Shown: piece by piece, positions 35,530 through 46,229 of the stretch
Layout of the letters: each line of letters begins with the position of its first letter
Position numbering within the stretch: the first letter of the stretch is position 1
Notes under the pieces: generated by a model
Databases searched by the model: none
What the model was told of the DNA's origin: nothing
Seen by the model: only the letters and a program-made list of their open reading frames with translations
NCBI GenBank assembly: GCA_036924085.1
Contig: JAVGWX010000011.1
Coordinates: 17,176,608-17,240,607 of the forward strand
Source: Ariolimax columbianus
Taxonomy: Eukaryota > Mollusca > Gastropoda > Stylommatophora > Arionidae
Reading direction: 5' to 3'
Length of the DNA stretch: 64,000 nucleotides
Made by a program: the position numbers and the translations under genes

Positions 35530-35660
35530 AAACCGTATCTCCAAATTGGACACGACGGGATTCGAACCAGGTGCTTTGGGATTGTGACACGGACGTTTCA
35601 TCACTAAGACACGTTGCCTCACTAAGATGTGGTACGATCTAGATTTGCTGATAAGTGGAA
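35530..35660 (-). mobile_element. tRNA-derived SINE head, minus strand
   Basis: The minus strand shows a tRNA-like block with 'TGTCTTAGTGATGAAACGTC' and B-box 'GGTTCGAATCCC' (about 35620-35550). This B-box is the best match to consensus in the window. The body is short. Confidence 0.7.
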
Positions 35661-35739
35661 AGGAAAATGTCAAGAGAAAACGTCCAGAGTTAAAGAGGAG
35701 CAAGATTGTTCTGTTCTGTTAAAAATTGACCTGAATGCA

Positions 35740-36290
35740 TTCTAGGCAGACCCATAGTTTCTCAGTCCGTCTCAACAAATGGCGAAGAACGTAGGTACTA
35801 ATGGTTCTTGTACCTCGCTGGTTGTACACAATCATTCAACATCCTCTCAGCTGAACAGGCGTGTGATTTTGAAAACTTGCAATTTGTGCATTGCTGGTTT
35901 ATCGACTGCAGTGTAAAAAAGTAAAGTGGAAATTCCGCAGAATTATCTGCTGGTAGGAAATGAAGATTTGTTTATACTCCATTGTATTAAGCCGCAGCCT
36001 GTGTGGGGTGGTGGGGTGACCAGTGACTTTTCTTGCTGTTTTTACTTTCTCTAACTCATGCAGCAGGTACCTGTTTACATCTGGAGAAGCGATCTCCGAT
36101 TAAAATCATGACCTGAAATGTGAAAGTCTCCGGACGCGATTTGAACCGACGCCCTCTGTTTCCACAGAAAATAGCGAATTGCTAGCTAAGAACTGAGTTA
36201 ACGCGCCGGCCGACTGCAGTGTCTGCATCCAAAAGGTGGATATTGAAAAATTTCAAAATGTCACCCTTATCCATTGCCAATGTCCACACT
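35740..36290 (-). pseudogene. LINE family B C-terminal remnant, split by a SINE
   Basis: 35740-35913 and 36211-36290 together align with 35098-35330 (same order and orientation). Examples are 'aatggcg(t)aaggta' and 'ttgatttcaaaatgtcac'. The SINE at 35914-36210 sits inside. Much more decayed than the 35054-35352 copy. Confidence 0.75.
35903..36221 (-). mobile_element. SINE with 11-bp target-site duplication, nested in LINE remnant
   Basis: The body 35914-36210 is flanked by cgactgcagtg at 35903-35913 and 36211-36221. On the minus strand: head with B-box-like 'GGTTCAAATCG' (about 36137-36127), core 'GCAAGAAAAGTCACTGGTCACC' type near 36015-36040, and tail 'CCACTTTACTTTTTTA' at the low end. Tail and core relate to 28296-28566. 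Confidence 0.88.
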
Positions 36291-36639
36291 GCTTGTACAG
36301 TGAGATCAGGATGCCAGCTCTTTCGTTCCTGCAAACTCTAACTTAGTTTGACATTAGATCCACACACATTCCGGTATGTTCGAGACTTCTATGTACACTA
36401 ACCACTCATTGTACAGTCAGTCCTTATGTGCCTTTAAAGCAAGGATAGAATGTCAGAAACGATTACGGCCCTCATTAAAAAGGTAACAGAAAAGCGCATC
36501 AGAGCCAAAATCCGTGCCTTGTTCTTACACATTCGGCACTAAATGTTTATAAACTGTTGGCAAACGCAACGACAAGTGTGGTTACTCAGTCATTTAAATC
36601 ATTTGACCTGAAAGCCGATGATGTTTTCTATTTACAACA

Positions 36640-36750
36640 CTGAATTTACAGCAGGCTCAACTGTAGTGTAACAGTCGTGGAAGTTTAAACCTGTACTTTT
36701 GCGGTGAAAAGCGGCTGCTCTACCACTACACTAATCAAACGCTCATATAA
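36640..36750 (-). mobile_element. tRNA-like SINE head remnant
   Basis: The minus strand shows 'TTAGTGTAGTGGTAGAGCAG' (A-box-like) and 'CAGGTTTAAACTTCC' (B-box-like) at about 36738-36680. Decayed. Confidence 0.55.
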
Positions 36751-36963
36751 GAGAGCAATATTTCGTAAGAGACACGGCTGATACGGTTCCGGGTAAGCTT
36801 AAATAAATTATTCAAAATAAAGTTCAGAAACATTTTGAACAGACGTCATACAGTATATTCTATTGTAGCCTATAACGAATTACTATACAATGGCTTCTTC
36901 TTTTATTTCAAGTAATGGAGCTAGCTAGTAACCATACGAGAAATTGTACACACACTGGCTCAC

Positions 36964-39621
36964 CTGGTAGTCCTTGCTGAGTGCACGCTCTAAAAAATCA
37001 AGGTCAAGATCGAATGACGTGGCAGAGGACTTGTCGTAAAGTTGAGGATGTGATGTCTGAATGGCCGCCTCGTGGAAGTCGTGAAGACAAGTGACGCAGG
37101 AGATGGCCATCGTTCCCACTTCTTGGGTGGATAAAGGAAACGGCATTGTAGAGCTGTCCTTAAACTCCTTTCCTGACAGCCCAGGAATGTCCCCAGCCAA
37201 TTTGCACTCAAGCTTAGCAGCACTGATATAATTGTCTCCAGGATTCAATTGTATATCTTCTACATTGATATGCCCGCAAAATGTGCATTGTGAAGGAGTG
37301 AATATGGTCTGTGTTTCCTTTGGTTTTTTTCGTTTCCTAGTTGTATTCCTTTCTGTAGTTTGCAAAATAGGCGCTTCGTACTGTGTTGCTTGTGTATCAG
37401 CGCATATAACTCTCTCCCAGGGGCAGATGTGGTCTGTCATAGATCCTTCATCTGTATTTTCCATCTTTTCTGTCTCGCATTCTTGATTGTCCGTGCTCAC
37501 TTCCATGCTGGTTTGGGCGTCAGAATATCTGGTGATGTCCGTGAGCGTTTCATTATCACACACGACGATAACTGTCTCCGTATGCGAGTTTCTATACGCC
37601 TTAATATCAGTACAAGTAGCCTGCTCATCTGTCAGTATCACATTTGTAGCCACGCCCACATCGAGAGTAGCCGGAACAGGCGGAGTTACTCCTGTACTAA
37701 CTAGCTGGGGTGTTTGTGTTTCCGTCCATTGATCAACAGTTTTCGCATCAATGGTCGCAGTCTCTTTATCTAGAAACTTCACAATATGAGTTTCTGTGCA
37801 CGATGTTACTGTTTTAATTTTGGCCGTTTCTGTTGCTTTAGAAAAGCACGGGGTTTTGATGGGGTCTGTTGCCCTGTCGACTGTCTGAATCTGTTGCTTA
37901 ATTGGCGATAGTGGTAGAGTTACAAAATCCACAGAGCTTTCTAAGACTTCCAACGCGCTCTTGTGTGGCCCTTTATCTTTATTCGCGATCTGAATCTCTA
38001 TGTCTAAGTCTGGCATTGTTCCTTGTTCGCTTGTGTCGACTTTGGTCTGGCATTCGTGGTCTGATGAAGAAACTATCGGAGTGTTAGTTGAAACAGCGCT
38101 AACGTACGGTTTTATTTGCACACCCATATCTCCAGTTTTAATTGGAACTGTACCAGTGGAACGGTCCAGTGTTATTGCAGCAATTGTCGATGTGGCCCTG
38201 TCAGACGTGGAAAGAACTTCTGTCCACGTGTCCTTATTTTCTAGAGTAATAACGGGCGTGCATGTGTCTTTGTCAGTCATGACAACAGATTGAGTGTGAG
38301 TAGCTTTAACTACCTGATTCTGGGCCCACGGGCCTATACTTGAACGACGGCGCTGGGTAATTCCCGACAGAGCGTCTATTCGAGTCACATCGCGCGGTAC
38401 ACGAACACCTGTACAACCTCTATGTGGCATTTCCACATCAGGTGTTGCTTTAGCCTCAGAATCGTCCACCACACCTGCACCTCTTACGCGTCTTGGTCGG
38501 TCTCTAAATCGAGAATAACTAGACGTACTTTCATGGTCCTGCTTCTTCTTCGCCTCAGCCAGCATCTGGCTCTGCACAATAGTGCTTATAAACTCTTTAT
38601 CCGTTGACTCTGCTGCCTCCCCTACATCCAGTGATGATATTTCTGTCTGAATCTTTATGCTTCTTATTTTGCGGCCCGGTGTGTAAACAAAAGCACTGAC
38701 TCCAACGGAAGTTGGTAACAGGTCTGGAGCTGGTCTACAATCTCCTCTGGAGGTTGGCTTGTGTATATCAACAGCTACACTGTCTCCTATTTCAGCTTCT
38801 AGACCTTTTCTTCCGGTGTATGTTTGAGAAACTCCTGATTGCTCATTCGCTGTTGGTGGAAAAGATACATTTTCAAATTTACACTGAGGAACTTCAGAAC
38901 GACCATTTTCTAGGGAACAGCTCGGCAACAGGTCTCCATCCATCGCATTCGAAGACCTGTGGTCAGTTTGGCACTTGAGAGACCTTACATCTGACCGTTC
39001 CGTCATCGTTCCCCGGGCTTTCATGTCGTAAACCTTGGCAAAAACTCCTCTTTCTCTCGTCTCGACCTGGTTGGTGCATGTATCTCGTGACATCACGGAT
39101 TTCGAGTCTGTCTGGGAGTTAGTGTGTGAAAACCCTGACCTCATATCCGAACTCATAGAAGTGGACATTTCTTTAGTTCTGCTTTTGTCCGTCGGTGACG
39201 TATCTGTTATTACGTCAGGTTCAATCATATGCGACAAACAATCATTTTTCGATTCTTCCAGCATCATTTTTGTAGATATCACCCCTTTGTCATCGCTGTT
39301 ATCTTTTTCATCATCATTGCCGCCAAACGAAAGACGACCTAAGGCAACATCTCCAGGAACAAACCTAACATCATATTTAGGATTTTCAGGCACGTCTGGG
39401 AGAAGAGGCTGCAGTAACTGGTTCATTTTCCCTTCCACGTCCTTCTTAATCAATAGAAGCTCAACCCCCTTATCTTTTAGCATGATGTCTGTCAGATTGC
39501 AGGTGCTCTGCAGTTCGTCCATACTCTCCTGCAAGATCTGCTTCTGATCAACAAAGTCTTTGATCTCTCCACCGTACTCTTCCTCTATTCGTTTCATGAG
39601 GTCCTTCTCTTTTGCGCGAAC
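36964..39621 (-). CDS. TRIM-class protein, exon 4: coiled coil and TxT-motif tail
   Basis: 2658 nt, residues 256-1141. It starts with the second half of the coiled coil, including 'LQESMDELQSTCNLTDIMLKDKG', a pattern known from TRIM coiled coils. 'YDVRFVPGDVALGRLSFGG' (about 330-350) resembles the C-terminal linker of molluscan-type RBCC proteins. The remainder is low-complexity, rich in Thr, Ser, Asp and Lys. It repeats a degenerate core [DNK]-[KRE]-x-T-x-T or xQT: for example KDTCTP, KDTWTE, RATST, RSTGT, KETAT, TETQTP, QATCTD, NETLTD and KETQTIF (residue about 1023). Near the end are CxxC pairs 'CTFCGH' and 'CVTCLHDFH'. Acceptor 'ttttcag|GTT', donor CAG|GTGAGC at 36964/36963. The large frames on the plus strand here are shadows. 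Confidence 0.92.
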
Positions 39622-39684
39622 CTGAAAATAGAGAATATAGATAGTAAATTAAAGAATTTAAAAAATATATATTATATTGCATTG

Positions 39685-39765
39685 TAAAGTGGCCGAGTGG
39701 TTTGAAGATTGGTCTCCTAGCCTAGATTACATTGGTTCATAACCTCTTTAAAACATGCAGTGTTT
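39685..39765 (+). mobile_element. tRNA-like SINE head or tRNA pseudogene
   Basis: 'gtggccgagtggtt' followed by 'ttggttcataacc' at tRNA-like spacing (about 39690-39745). No convincing acceptor stem or cloverleaf, so a functional tRNA is not claimed. TRIM intron 3. Confidence 0.5.
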
Positions 39766-39971
39766 TATGTTGTATGTTGAATTATGAAAACGTGTTGGCC
39801 TACACATTGCATGGCGACTGCATAGGGCAAGAGACATTTATTTCTCAGTCATGAAAACCCTCCCTTTGGTTTCTTCCAATGGAAATTATGAAAGCAATGT
39901 ATACGACCTTATTTGTTTAATTGTGACTCATAGCTGCCTGAGAAGCTATAATGTCCTGCAATGTGTTAAAT

Positions 39972-40183
39972 GTGTTGCCTAGCGGTTGTGAACTTGGTTC
40001 ACAATGCCACCGTCCAGGTTCAAGACTCGTCGTGCTCAGTTTGACAGACAGAACACGTCTGGGTTTTGTTTTTATGGTACGATCGTTTATCCGTCTATCC
40101 AGCAGTTAATGGGTATATGGATATGTCAGAAAGAAATTTTGGAGCTGATGTGGGTTCAAGAAATTCGCACTTTGTCGTCAGTT
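39972..40183 (+). mobile_element. tRNA-like SINE remnant
   Basis: 'ttgcctagcggttgtgaac' (A-box-like, 39975-39993) and 'ccaggttcaagactcg' (B-box-like, 40014-40029) with about 170 bp of body. Confidence 0.55.
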
Positions 40184-40442
40184 TCTTCTTCTTCTTCTTC
40201 CTCTTCTTCTTCTACTTTTTCTTCTTATTCTCCTCTTCCTTCGGCGTTCGTCCTGAAAAGAAACTTGCTAACATTGCGTCGTAGTTTACAACGACGCTGC
40301 AATATATGCGGCTTTCGTCCCGATGAAACTGATTTTAGCAAAAATTCTCTTTCTTCTTTGATCCATAATTTCTTTGGCAGGCTGCACAGTTAGTGTGTTT
40401 CTAGGGCCGTCACAAAAAGTTGGAATATGTTCTTCGTCAGTT
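40175..40442 (-). mobile_element. Short (GAA)n-tailed element D, copy 1
   Basis: The body 40184-40433 is flanked by the 9-bp repeat tcgtcagtt (40175-40183 and 40434-40442). On the minus strand it ends in '...GGACGAACGCCGAAG' plus a GAA-rich tail (plus strand 40184-40240). Copies of the same end are at 54170-54420 and 63420-63770. No protein coding seen. The tail type matches the LINE tails at 17030, 18201 and 43366. Confidence 0.75.
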
Positions 40443-40959
40443 ATCTATAATTGACCCTGATGAAGCAGACGACTGCGAGCTTCTGGCTTCTGTCAGCCCA
40501 TCAGTGTTGCATTTTGACAACTCTCATCAGCAATTTTTGGGGCTTTCAGATTAAATAAAATGTGTTCTATGAAAAAAAGAACGACAAAGCACATGTGAAT
40601 GAACAATTTCTTTATAGTATGTATTTCTTTAAGTTTCTTGCTCTGTTGTCCTAGAACATACGGGCATACGGCGTCTCAGAGAGTCAGGATACGTAGATTT
40701 CTTGTTATCCCCGAGAAGAAGGCATGTTCTGCCGTTAGGTGTAACTTTCTGAGGGTATCAGAGACACCATATATCTACCGACGCCGAGGTCTACCCCTTG
40801 CTCGTGAATCGCAAACCGACAAACAATATGCTCTTGACGGAGGCTGGTGATACTTTCTGACTAAATGTATGTTGTTTTTATTTTCTTTAGTTCTTTCGCC
40901 TTATTTCTGAAATCCCCAAGGCAGTGTGCGTTGCACTGTGGTTTTTATTTTGCGCCTGT
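40443..40959. other. TRIM intron 3 sequence, nothing recognised
   Basis: No gene or repeat signal seen. Confidence 0.4.
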
Positions 40960-41140
40960 CAGGCCAGTGCATCCGACTTCAGCATGAATTTTATGTAAGG
41001 GTATGCTTCCTCCTGCATTTTTCAAAGGTTTTCTTCCACGGGGTAACGACCCGTGCTGGGATGGGGATCGAACCCAGCATCTTCTGATGTGAGCCGTGTC
41101 ACTTAACCACTCGCCCATGCCCCCCCCCCCCCCCCCTTCT
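40960..41140 (-). mobile_element. tRNA(Ser/Leu-like)-derived SINE, minus strand
   Basis: The minus strand starts in a poly-G run (41136-41120). It continues 'GGGCGAGTGGTTAAGTGAC' (A-box-like) and 'TGGGTTCGATCCCCATC' (B-box, about 41080-41064), then about 100 bp of body. Head quality is good, body short. Confidence 0.8.
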
Positions 41141-41964
41141 GACGGAATGACCAATCCACTTGATTTGTTGGGCGTCAACGAACAGATATTTAATTTTGAG
41201 GCAGCTGGCCGAGGGGTGACTAGAGCGACGGCAAGGGGTGTGTCGTGTGTTTGTTGATTTTGGGAGGCGTGTGATGGGGTGTGGCGTGGAGCGATGAGGA
41301 CAACCGTTGGGGTGTATGGGGCCAATGGAAATATTGTGGAGGTCCTTAGACACCTGTATGACAAGTGATCTCTGCTGAGTTTAAGATGGATCCACCTCTA
41401 TTGAGCTGGTAATATGTGTCGTTTAGTTATCGACGTGTACTTTGCACTTGATCCTACACCATTCTACGTACAGAACAGTAAAAGTCAAAATCTCCTAATA
41501 TAACAAGACATCAATAATTGGAATTACAGCAAAGTTAACATACGTTTTCATATGACACCACAGGAACATACTTGAAACATACTTTTCAATCTTGATTAAT
41601 ATGCACCATAAACCGGATGAACGAAAACAATCAGGAATTGTAAAAAAAAGCATAGTAATTTAATCCAAGACGCACCCTGTTAAACAAATGTAGGCCAGCT
41701 GTAGTTCTTGACGCTTGCCGTAAGAGGGTTGTGGATGGGGTCTGTTAATCTCATTATTCTATTGAAACAAACACTGAAAATGCAAAGATACATGCTTTCT
41801 GGAGAGGTTTCATTTGTAGCGATGGCCATTTGTTTTATGTAGATCGATAGAGCGAATAAATTAAACAAACAATAAATAAACTGCAATATAAATGGTAGGT
41901 GTAATTTTGATGATAATGGTTTGTAAAGCAATAAAAATAACAGAAGCAGAAAGCTCTCAGTGTA
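41141..41964. other. TRIM intron 3 sequence, no gene seen
   Basis: Nothing recognised apart from the tail of the minus-strand frame that enters from the 57-bp array. Confidence 0.5.
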
Positions 41965-42705
41965 CGAAACACATACTAAGGCACGGTCAAGAAACCTCTT
42001 CATAACATGACGCTGAAACGCACAAACACATACTAGGGCACGGTCAAGAAACTGCTTCATAACATGACGCTGAAAGGTACAAGCACATACTAGGGCACGG
42101 TCAAGAAACCTCTTCATAACCTGACGCTGAAAGGCACAAACACATATTAGGGCAAGGTCAAGAAACCGGTTCATAACATGACGCTGAAAGGCACAAGCAC
42201 ATACTAGGGCACGGTCAAGAAACCTCTTCATAACATGACGCTGAAAGGCACAAGCATCTTCTAGGGCACGGTTAAGAAACCTCATCATAACCTGACTCTG
42301 AAACGGCAAACACATACTAGGGCTCGGTCAAGAAACCTCTTCATAACATGACGCTGAAAGGCACAAGCACATACTAGGGCACGGTCAAGAAACCTCTTCA
42401 TAACCTGACGCTGAAAGGCACAAACACATATTAGGGCAAGGTCAAGAAACCGCTTCATAACATGACGCTGAAAGGCACAAACACACACTAGGGTACGGTC
42501 AAGACACCTCTTCATAACCTGACGCTGAAAGGCACAAGCACATACTAGGGCACGGTCAAGAAACCTCTTCATAACCTGACGCTGAAAGGCACAAGCACAT
42601 TCTATGGCACGGTTAAGAAACCCCATCATAACCTGACTCTGAAACGGCAAACACATACTAGGGCACGGTCAAGAAACCGCTTCATAACCTGACGCTTAAA
42701 GGCAC
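41965..42705. repeat. 57-bp minisatellite, about 13 copies, with 341-bp higher-order repeat
   Basis: The unit is cacatactagggcacggtca then agaaacctcttcataacatg and acgctgaaaggcacaag (57 bp, 19 codons). A variant unit ('aaacggcaaacac', 'catcataacctgactctg') recurs near 42280 and 42630, and six-unit blocks repeat with an offset of about 341 bp. On the minus strand, the strand of the host gene, a frame of up to 211 codons is open with 19-residue repeats. It lies wholly in intron 3. Confidence 0.95.
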
Positions 42706-42747
42706 AAGCGGGACAAAAAGCGAGAAGATAAAAAAAAAGAAAAAAAT

Positions 42748-43423
42748 TTTCAATGATAAGATATCCACAAAGAAAACATATTGTTCCTGACTGACGCTGA
42801 GTCAGTATTAGCAGCGCTAAAACAACACAACGATGTATGTTCTCCTTGACACAGCTCTCAGCAGAACACCGAAAGTTGGTCATACAGTGGATCCCATCCC
42901 ACAGCAATTTTGAAGGCAATGAAGCTGCAGACAAACTGGCACAGAGTGGACGAGCATCCCTACAAACAGACCTGAGTATCACATATAATGAGGTTAAGGC
43001 CATAAGTTAAGCCAAATCCAGGGTAAAATGGGCTGATCAACACCCTGACTTCCGAAAAGAAGACAGCTACGTTAATCTAATTAGAGAAAAGCAAGTAATC
43101 ATCTTCAAGCTGAGAACTGGGCATAACAGACTGAAGGATCATCTTTACAACAACATGAGGATTGGGACAGATGACAGGTGCCCATGTGGGGAGCATACCA
43201 TGACCGTGGAACACATCCTACAAAGCTGCACGCTCACGCTTGAAAAGAAAGAACAATAAATGTCCTCGTGAGACAGATATGAGACAAAAGCTGTATGGAG
43301 ATGAAACAGCCTTACAAACAACGGTGTCCTTCGGAAGAGAAACCGGAGCCTTGATCAACAAAGGAGAAGAAGAAGAAGAAGAAGAAGAAGAAGAAGAAGA
43401 AGAAGAAGAAGATTTCAATGATA
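42748..43423 (+). mobile_element. 5'-truncated LINE RNase H fragment with (GAA)n tail and target-site duplication
   Basis: The body 42759-43412 is flanked by tttcaatgata at 42748-42758 and 43413-43423. The 3' end is a (GAA)n tail of about 15 units (43366-43411). Translation of the 3' part shows 'GNEAADKLAQSGR', 'ITYNEVKA', 'IFKLRTGHNRLKDHL' and the Cys motif 'CPCGEHTMTVEHILQSC'. The order matches family A but the sequence differs, so it is a separate subfamily. Several stops; dead. TRIM intron 3. Confidence 0.9.
43366..43411 (+). repeat. (GAA)n tract, LINE tail
   Basis: About 15 GAA units directly at the 3' end of the LINE fragment; codes Glu or Phe runs in shadow frames. Confidence 0.95.
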
Positions 43424-43708
43424 ACAATGAATATGAAATCCCTCAAACCATGGGCATGTGTCTTTTGTTGATACCTGAATGTTTCCAGGACAAAACCACT
43501 AATCTTCTTCAGTAGAAGTTTGTATATAGTCGGTAGTCTGACATACACTATACTATGGAGAGGGAGAGTATGGACACATCTTTCTAGTATCCCCGAAGGG
43601 AGATAGCCCAGTCTGTCGTGTCCTAAGCCCGTTACGTACTAACAGGGACGTATTAAACACATCTGAGTGGGCAAATGATAGACACGAACCAAAACAAATC
43701 AAATGTAC

Positions 43709-43981
43709 CTGAGCGATATAACTGATGGCCAAATCCCGTATCCTATCCTTTACGTCCTTCACAACCGTCTCATACTTTTCTATGGCGTTGAGTCTGGTGC
43801 TGACATCGCTAAGACGCTCCTTACACTTGCCCAGCAATGTCTCCAGACTGTTTCTGTTCTTCGCCGAGCCATCGCTGAAGGAGCACACCTCATGGTCTTT
43901 ATGTTCTTGGAAAGCACACACGACACATATACAGGCAGCACATGGTTCGCAGTAGAATCGTACATACTCGTCTGGGTGAGC
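43709..43981 (-). CDS. TRIM-class protein, exon 3: B-box 2 and first coiled-coil part
   Basis: 273 nt, residues 165-255, phase 0 at both ends. With C163 from exon 2, the B-box2 ligands are C163, H166, C175, C178, C183, C186, H191 and H194 ('FQEHKDHE'). From about residue 200 a Leu/Ile heptad-type helix begins ('LETLLGKCKERLSDVSTRLNAIEKYE'), the start of the coiled coil that dimerises TRIM proteins. Acceptor 'ttactgccag|GCT', donor CAG|GTACAT. Confidence 0.93.
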
Positions 43982-44045
43982 CTGGCAGTAAGAATAAGAA
44001 AATAATCATCAACTTAATCAATATATATATAGTGCCTCATTACAG

Positions 44046-45722
44046 GTGACCTTAATGCTAGGTCTAAGGAGTGGGGAAATGCTACTGAAAATAGCCAAGG
44101 GGTCGCCTTGAGCCAGGCATTAGTCCACACAAACCTCGTGGTCGTGAATGACGGACGTCCAACTAGACTAGCATGTCGACCAGGAGATTCGGACGGGGTT
44201 ATCTACCTGGCACTTATATCATGCTCCAACCACACGCTATTATGGGCACAAGAAAGCGACCACCTGCCATGTGTCGTACTTATACCCAGAGGAAAACACA
44301 CCAGACACCGGAACGCCTAACACGTGTTCAGATACACGTACGAACAGGATAATGTAATGAACGAGTTGTGACAGACGAATGGACGCAGGACCAATAGATT
44401 ACCTTTTGTCCAACCACCCTGGTAGAACCAATCTGTTGAAATGGCCTGCAGAGAAAATAAGGCAGTAAAAAAGGAGTGGCGGAAAGCCAGAAAGAGAGCT
44501 GGTAATAATGGTGTCTCATTGAACGAGAAGGAGGAGGTAAAACACAAAGCTACCATTTCCTTTAAAGCGTTAGCTAGGGAGTCCAAAAGCGAGCCATGGG
44601 ATGAGCTCATTACAAGTGTGGGTAATGATAATACCCTCCAGAAGTTATGACAGATGCATCGAAAGATTAATGGAAATACTACAAGCCAGCTTATCTCCAA
44701 CATTCAAGACACCACAGGAAGACTCCTGAAGACAGATGAAGAGAAGGGTCTGGGTTGTTTCAGTCGATATGTTGCTTAGACTGACAATGACGACGGTGAT
44801 GCCCATCAGAAAATCAGAAAAGCATCTTTGACGCAGTCATCAAGGAAAAGGCTTATGTAGACCTGCTCACCGATGTGGAGGTTGTAAATAGCCTACGTAC
44901 CAGAAAAAAACACTGTCTCGATCATTATGGAGTACAGTATTGCCACATCAAGCAGTTGGATGAGTCAGGGATAAGAAATATGGTGAAGGAGTTCAACCAC
45001 ACCATAGAGAAGTCATCTGTTCCTCAGGACTGTAATCATTGCTATCTATGCCCAGTGCCTAAACCTGGTAAGGATTCCAAGCTCCTTAACAGCTACAAAA
45101 TAATCAACATACAGAATGTATATAGAACATTGCTTGAGTAGATAGTGGCCAGGAAAATAATGGCCTAACTTGAACAGGAGCAGATTCTACCCTACATGCT
45201 AGGCAGCTATAGAACAGAGAAGGAGAGCTGGGCTAACGCTGGAACTTTTGCGTATGATGTGTACGAGGGGCTTCAGTCAAAGCAAGAAACAATCGCGGTG
45301 ACACTCGACCTTGAAGACGCATACACATGTTGATTGTGGGACTTTAACTACATGTCTGAAGCAGTGTGGTTTAAACCCGTGGCTGATTAGTTGGATATCA
45401 GCTGCCCTGGTGGAAAAAACAGTTGCGCTACGAGTGGGATCGTGAACATCCGAACCGAGGCGAATATGTCCAGGACTGCCTCAAGGTCTCCGCTCTCACC
45501 GGTGCTGTTCAGCATCTATACAGTAAAAGTGGCCAACATTCAACACACCAGGACAAGGCGAACGTTAACATTTGCCAATAACATCCTAACGCACAGGACT
45601 TGCTCAGACAGGCAAGAGTCGGCCAAAGACATCCAGGAATTCTTGCAAGCAATCTCAGAGTTGTGCGGCGACTCAAACTCCAAGATCAAGGCCTGCATGA
45701 CTTGGTGCTCTTTGGATAATTC
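44046..45722 (+). pseudogene. LINE family B copy: endonuclease end and reverse transcriptase, broken
   Basis: The plus strand starts within the APE endonuclease: 'GDLNARSKEWGN' (about 44051-44086) and 'ESDHLP' (about 44250). A linker and RT follow. RT blocks: 'VPKPGKDSKLLNSYKIINIQNVYRTLLE' (45055-45140), 'TLDLEDAYT' (45303-45330, the first catalytic Asp), 'SPLSPVLFSIYT' (45490-45525), and 'LTFANNIL' where the catalytic YADD-type box is expected, lacking both Asp. Several stops and frameshifts. 60% or better similarity by eye to 59870-60620. TRIM intron 2, antisense to the gene. Confidence 0.88.
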
Positions 45723-45729
45723 CGTGTTT

Positions 45730-45975
45730 TATCAATGTACGAAGGCGAGTATTGCAATAACACTGCATATTCTGCCGATACACGAATCAGGTGGTGTGGG
45801 TTCGACTCCGAACTCCGCCGTCTTTTTCACGGGTGCTTGATGCGGAGTCCCCTGCATCTCGTAGTCGCCCCCTAGTCGTCTTGTCCTTGACTTGCCACTG
45901 TGGTCACGCGGCACGAGACGAGAGAGTGAGGATAAAAAGTAGGGTAGTTAATCCTTACAAAAAATACCGCTAGCA
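45730..45975 (+). mobile_element. tRNA-derived SINE at the end of the LINE B copy
   Basis: Head with B-box-like 'gggttcgactccg' (45799-45811). The body contains 'cttgccactgtggtcacgcgg' and 'gacgagagagtgagg' (45890-45930), also found near 20190-20235. It replaces the rest of the LINE. Confidence 0.65.
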
Positions 45976-46229
45976 AAATTAATTATGCCATCATCGTCTA
46001 CGATGGACGGCGGCCTCTGCCTTTGCATTGATTACTTTCCCTTGTATTTCATTAATCATTCATGTTCGTATAATGTTGCATTTCGTCATTTCTAAGTATG
46101 TCTTGTGCAAATACCAAGGCTGTTTTTAACCAGCTTCTCATTTCACGTGGTGTCATCTGGCACATACTTTTTCTTTGATTGTTGAAATAATGCCAAACAT
46201 CGTTGCCCTTCGAAAGAATGCGGTGTTCA

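Noticed and set aside
30348..39547. Plus-strand frames of 80-170 codons over exons 4 and 6
   Set aside because: They are antisense shadows of the TRIM exons, whose splice sites, phase and composition support the minus strand.
28296..41140. Functional tRNA genes at the A/B-box pairs
   Set aside because: Heads lack paired acceptor stems and are joined to SINE bodies; no cloverleaf could be drawn with confidence.
43240..43548. Glu-, Ser- or Phe-run frames over the (GAA)n tract, also at 63347-63641
   Set aside because: Trinucleotide tail of retroelements, not coding.
41680..43981. Similarity of the intron 3 repeat 'CAFQRH' to 'CAFQEH' in the B-box 2 exon
   Set aside because: Only about 12 of 18 bases agree and the match does not extend; likely chance.
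44441..44650. 69-codon Lys-rich frame as a small gene
   Set aside because: It is the endonuclease-RT linker of the LINE B copy.
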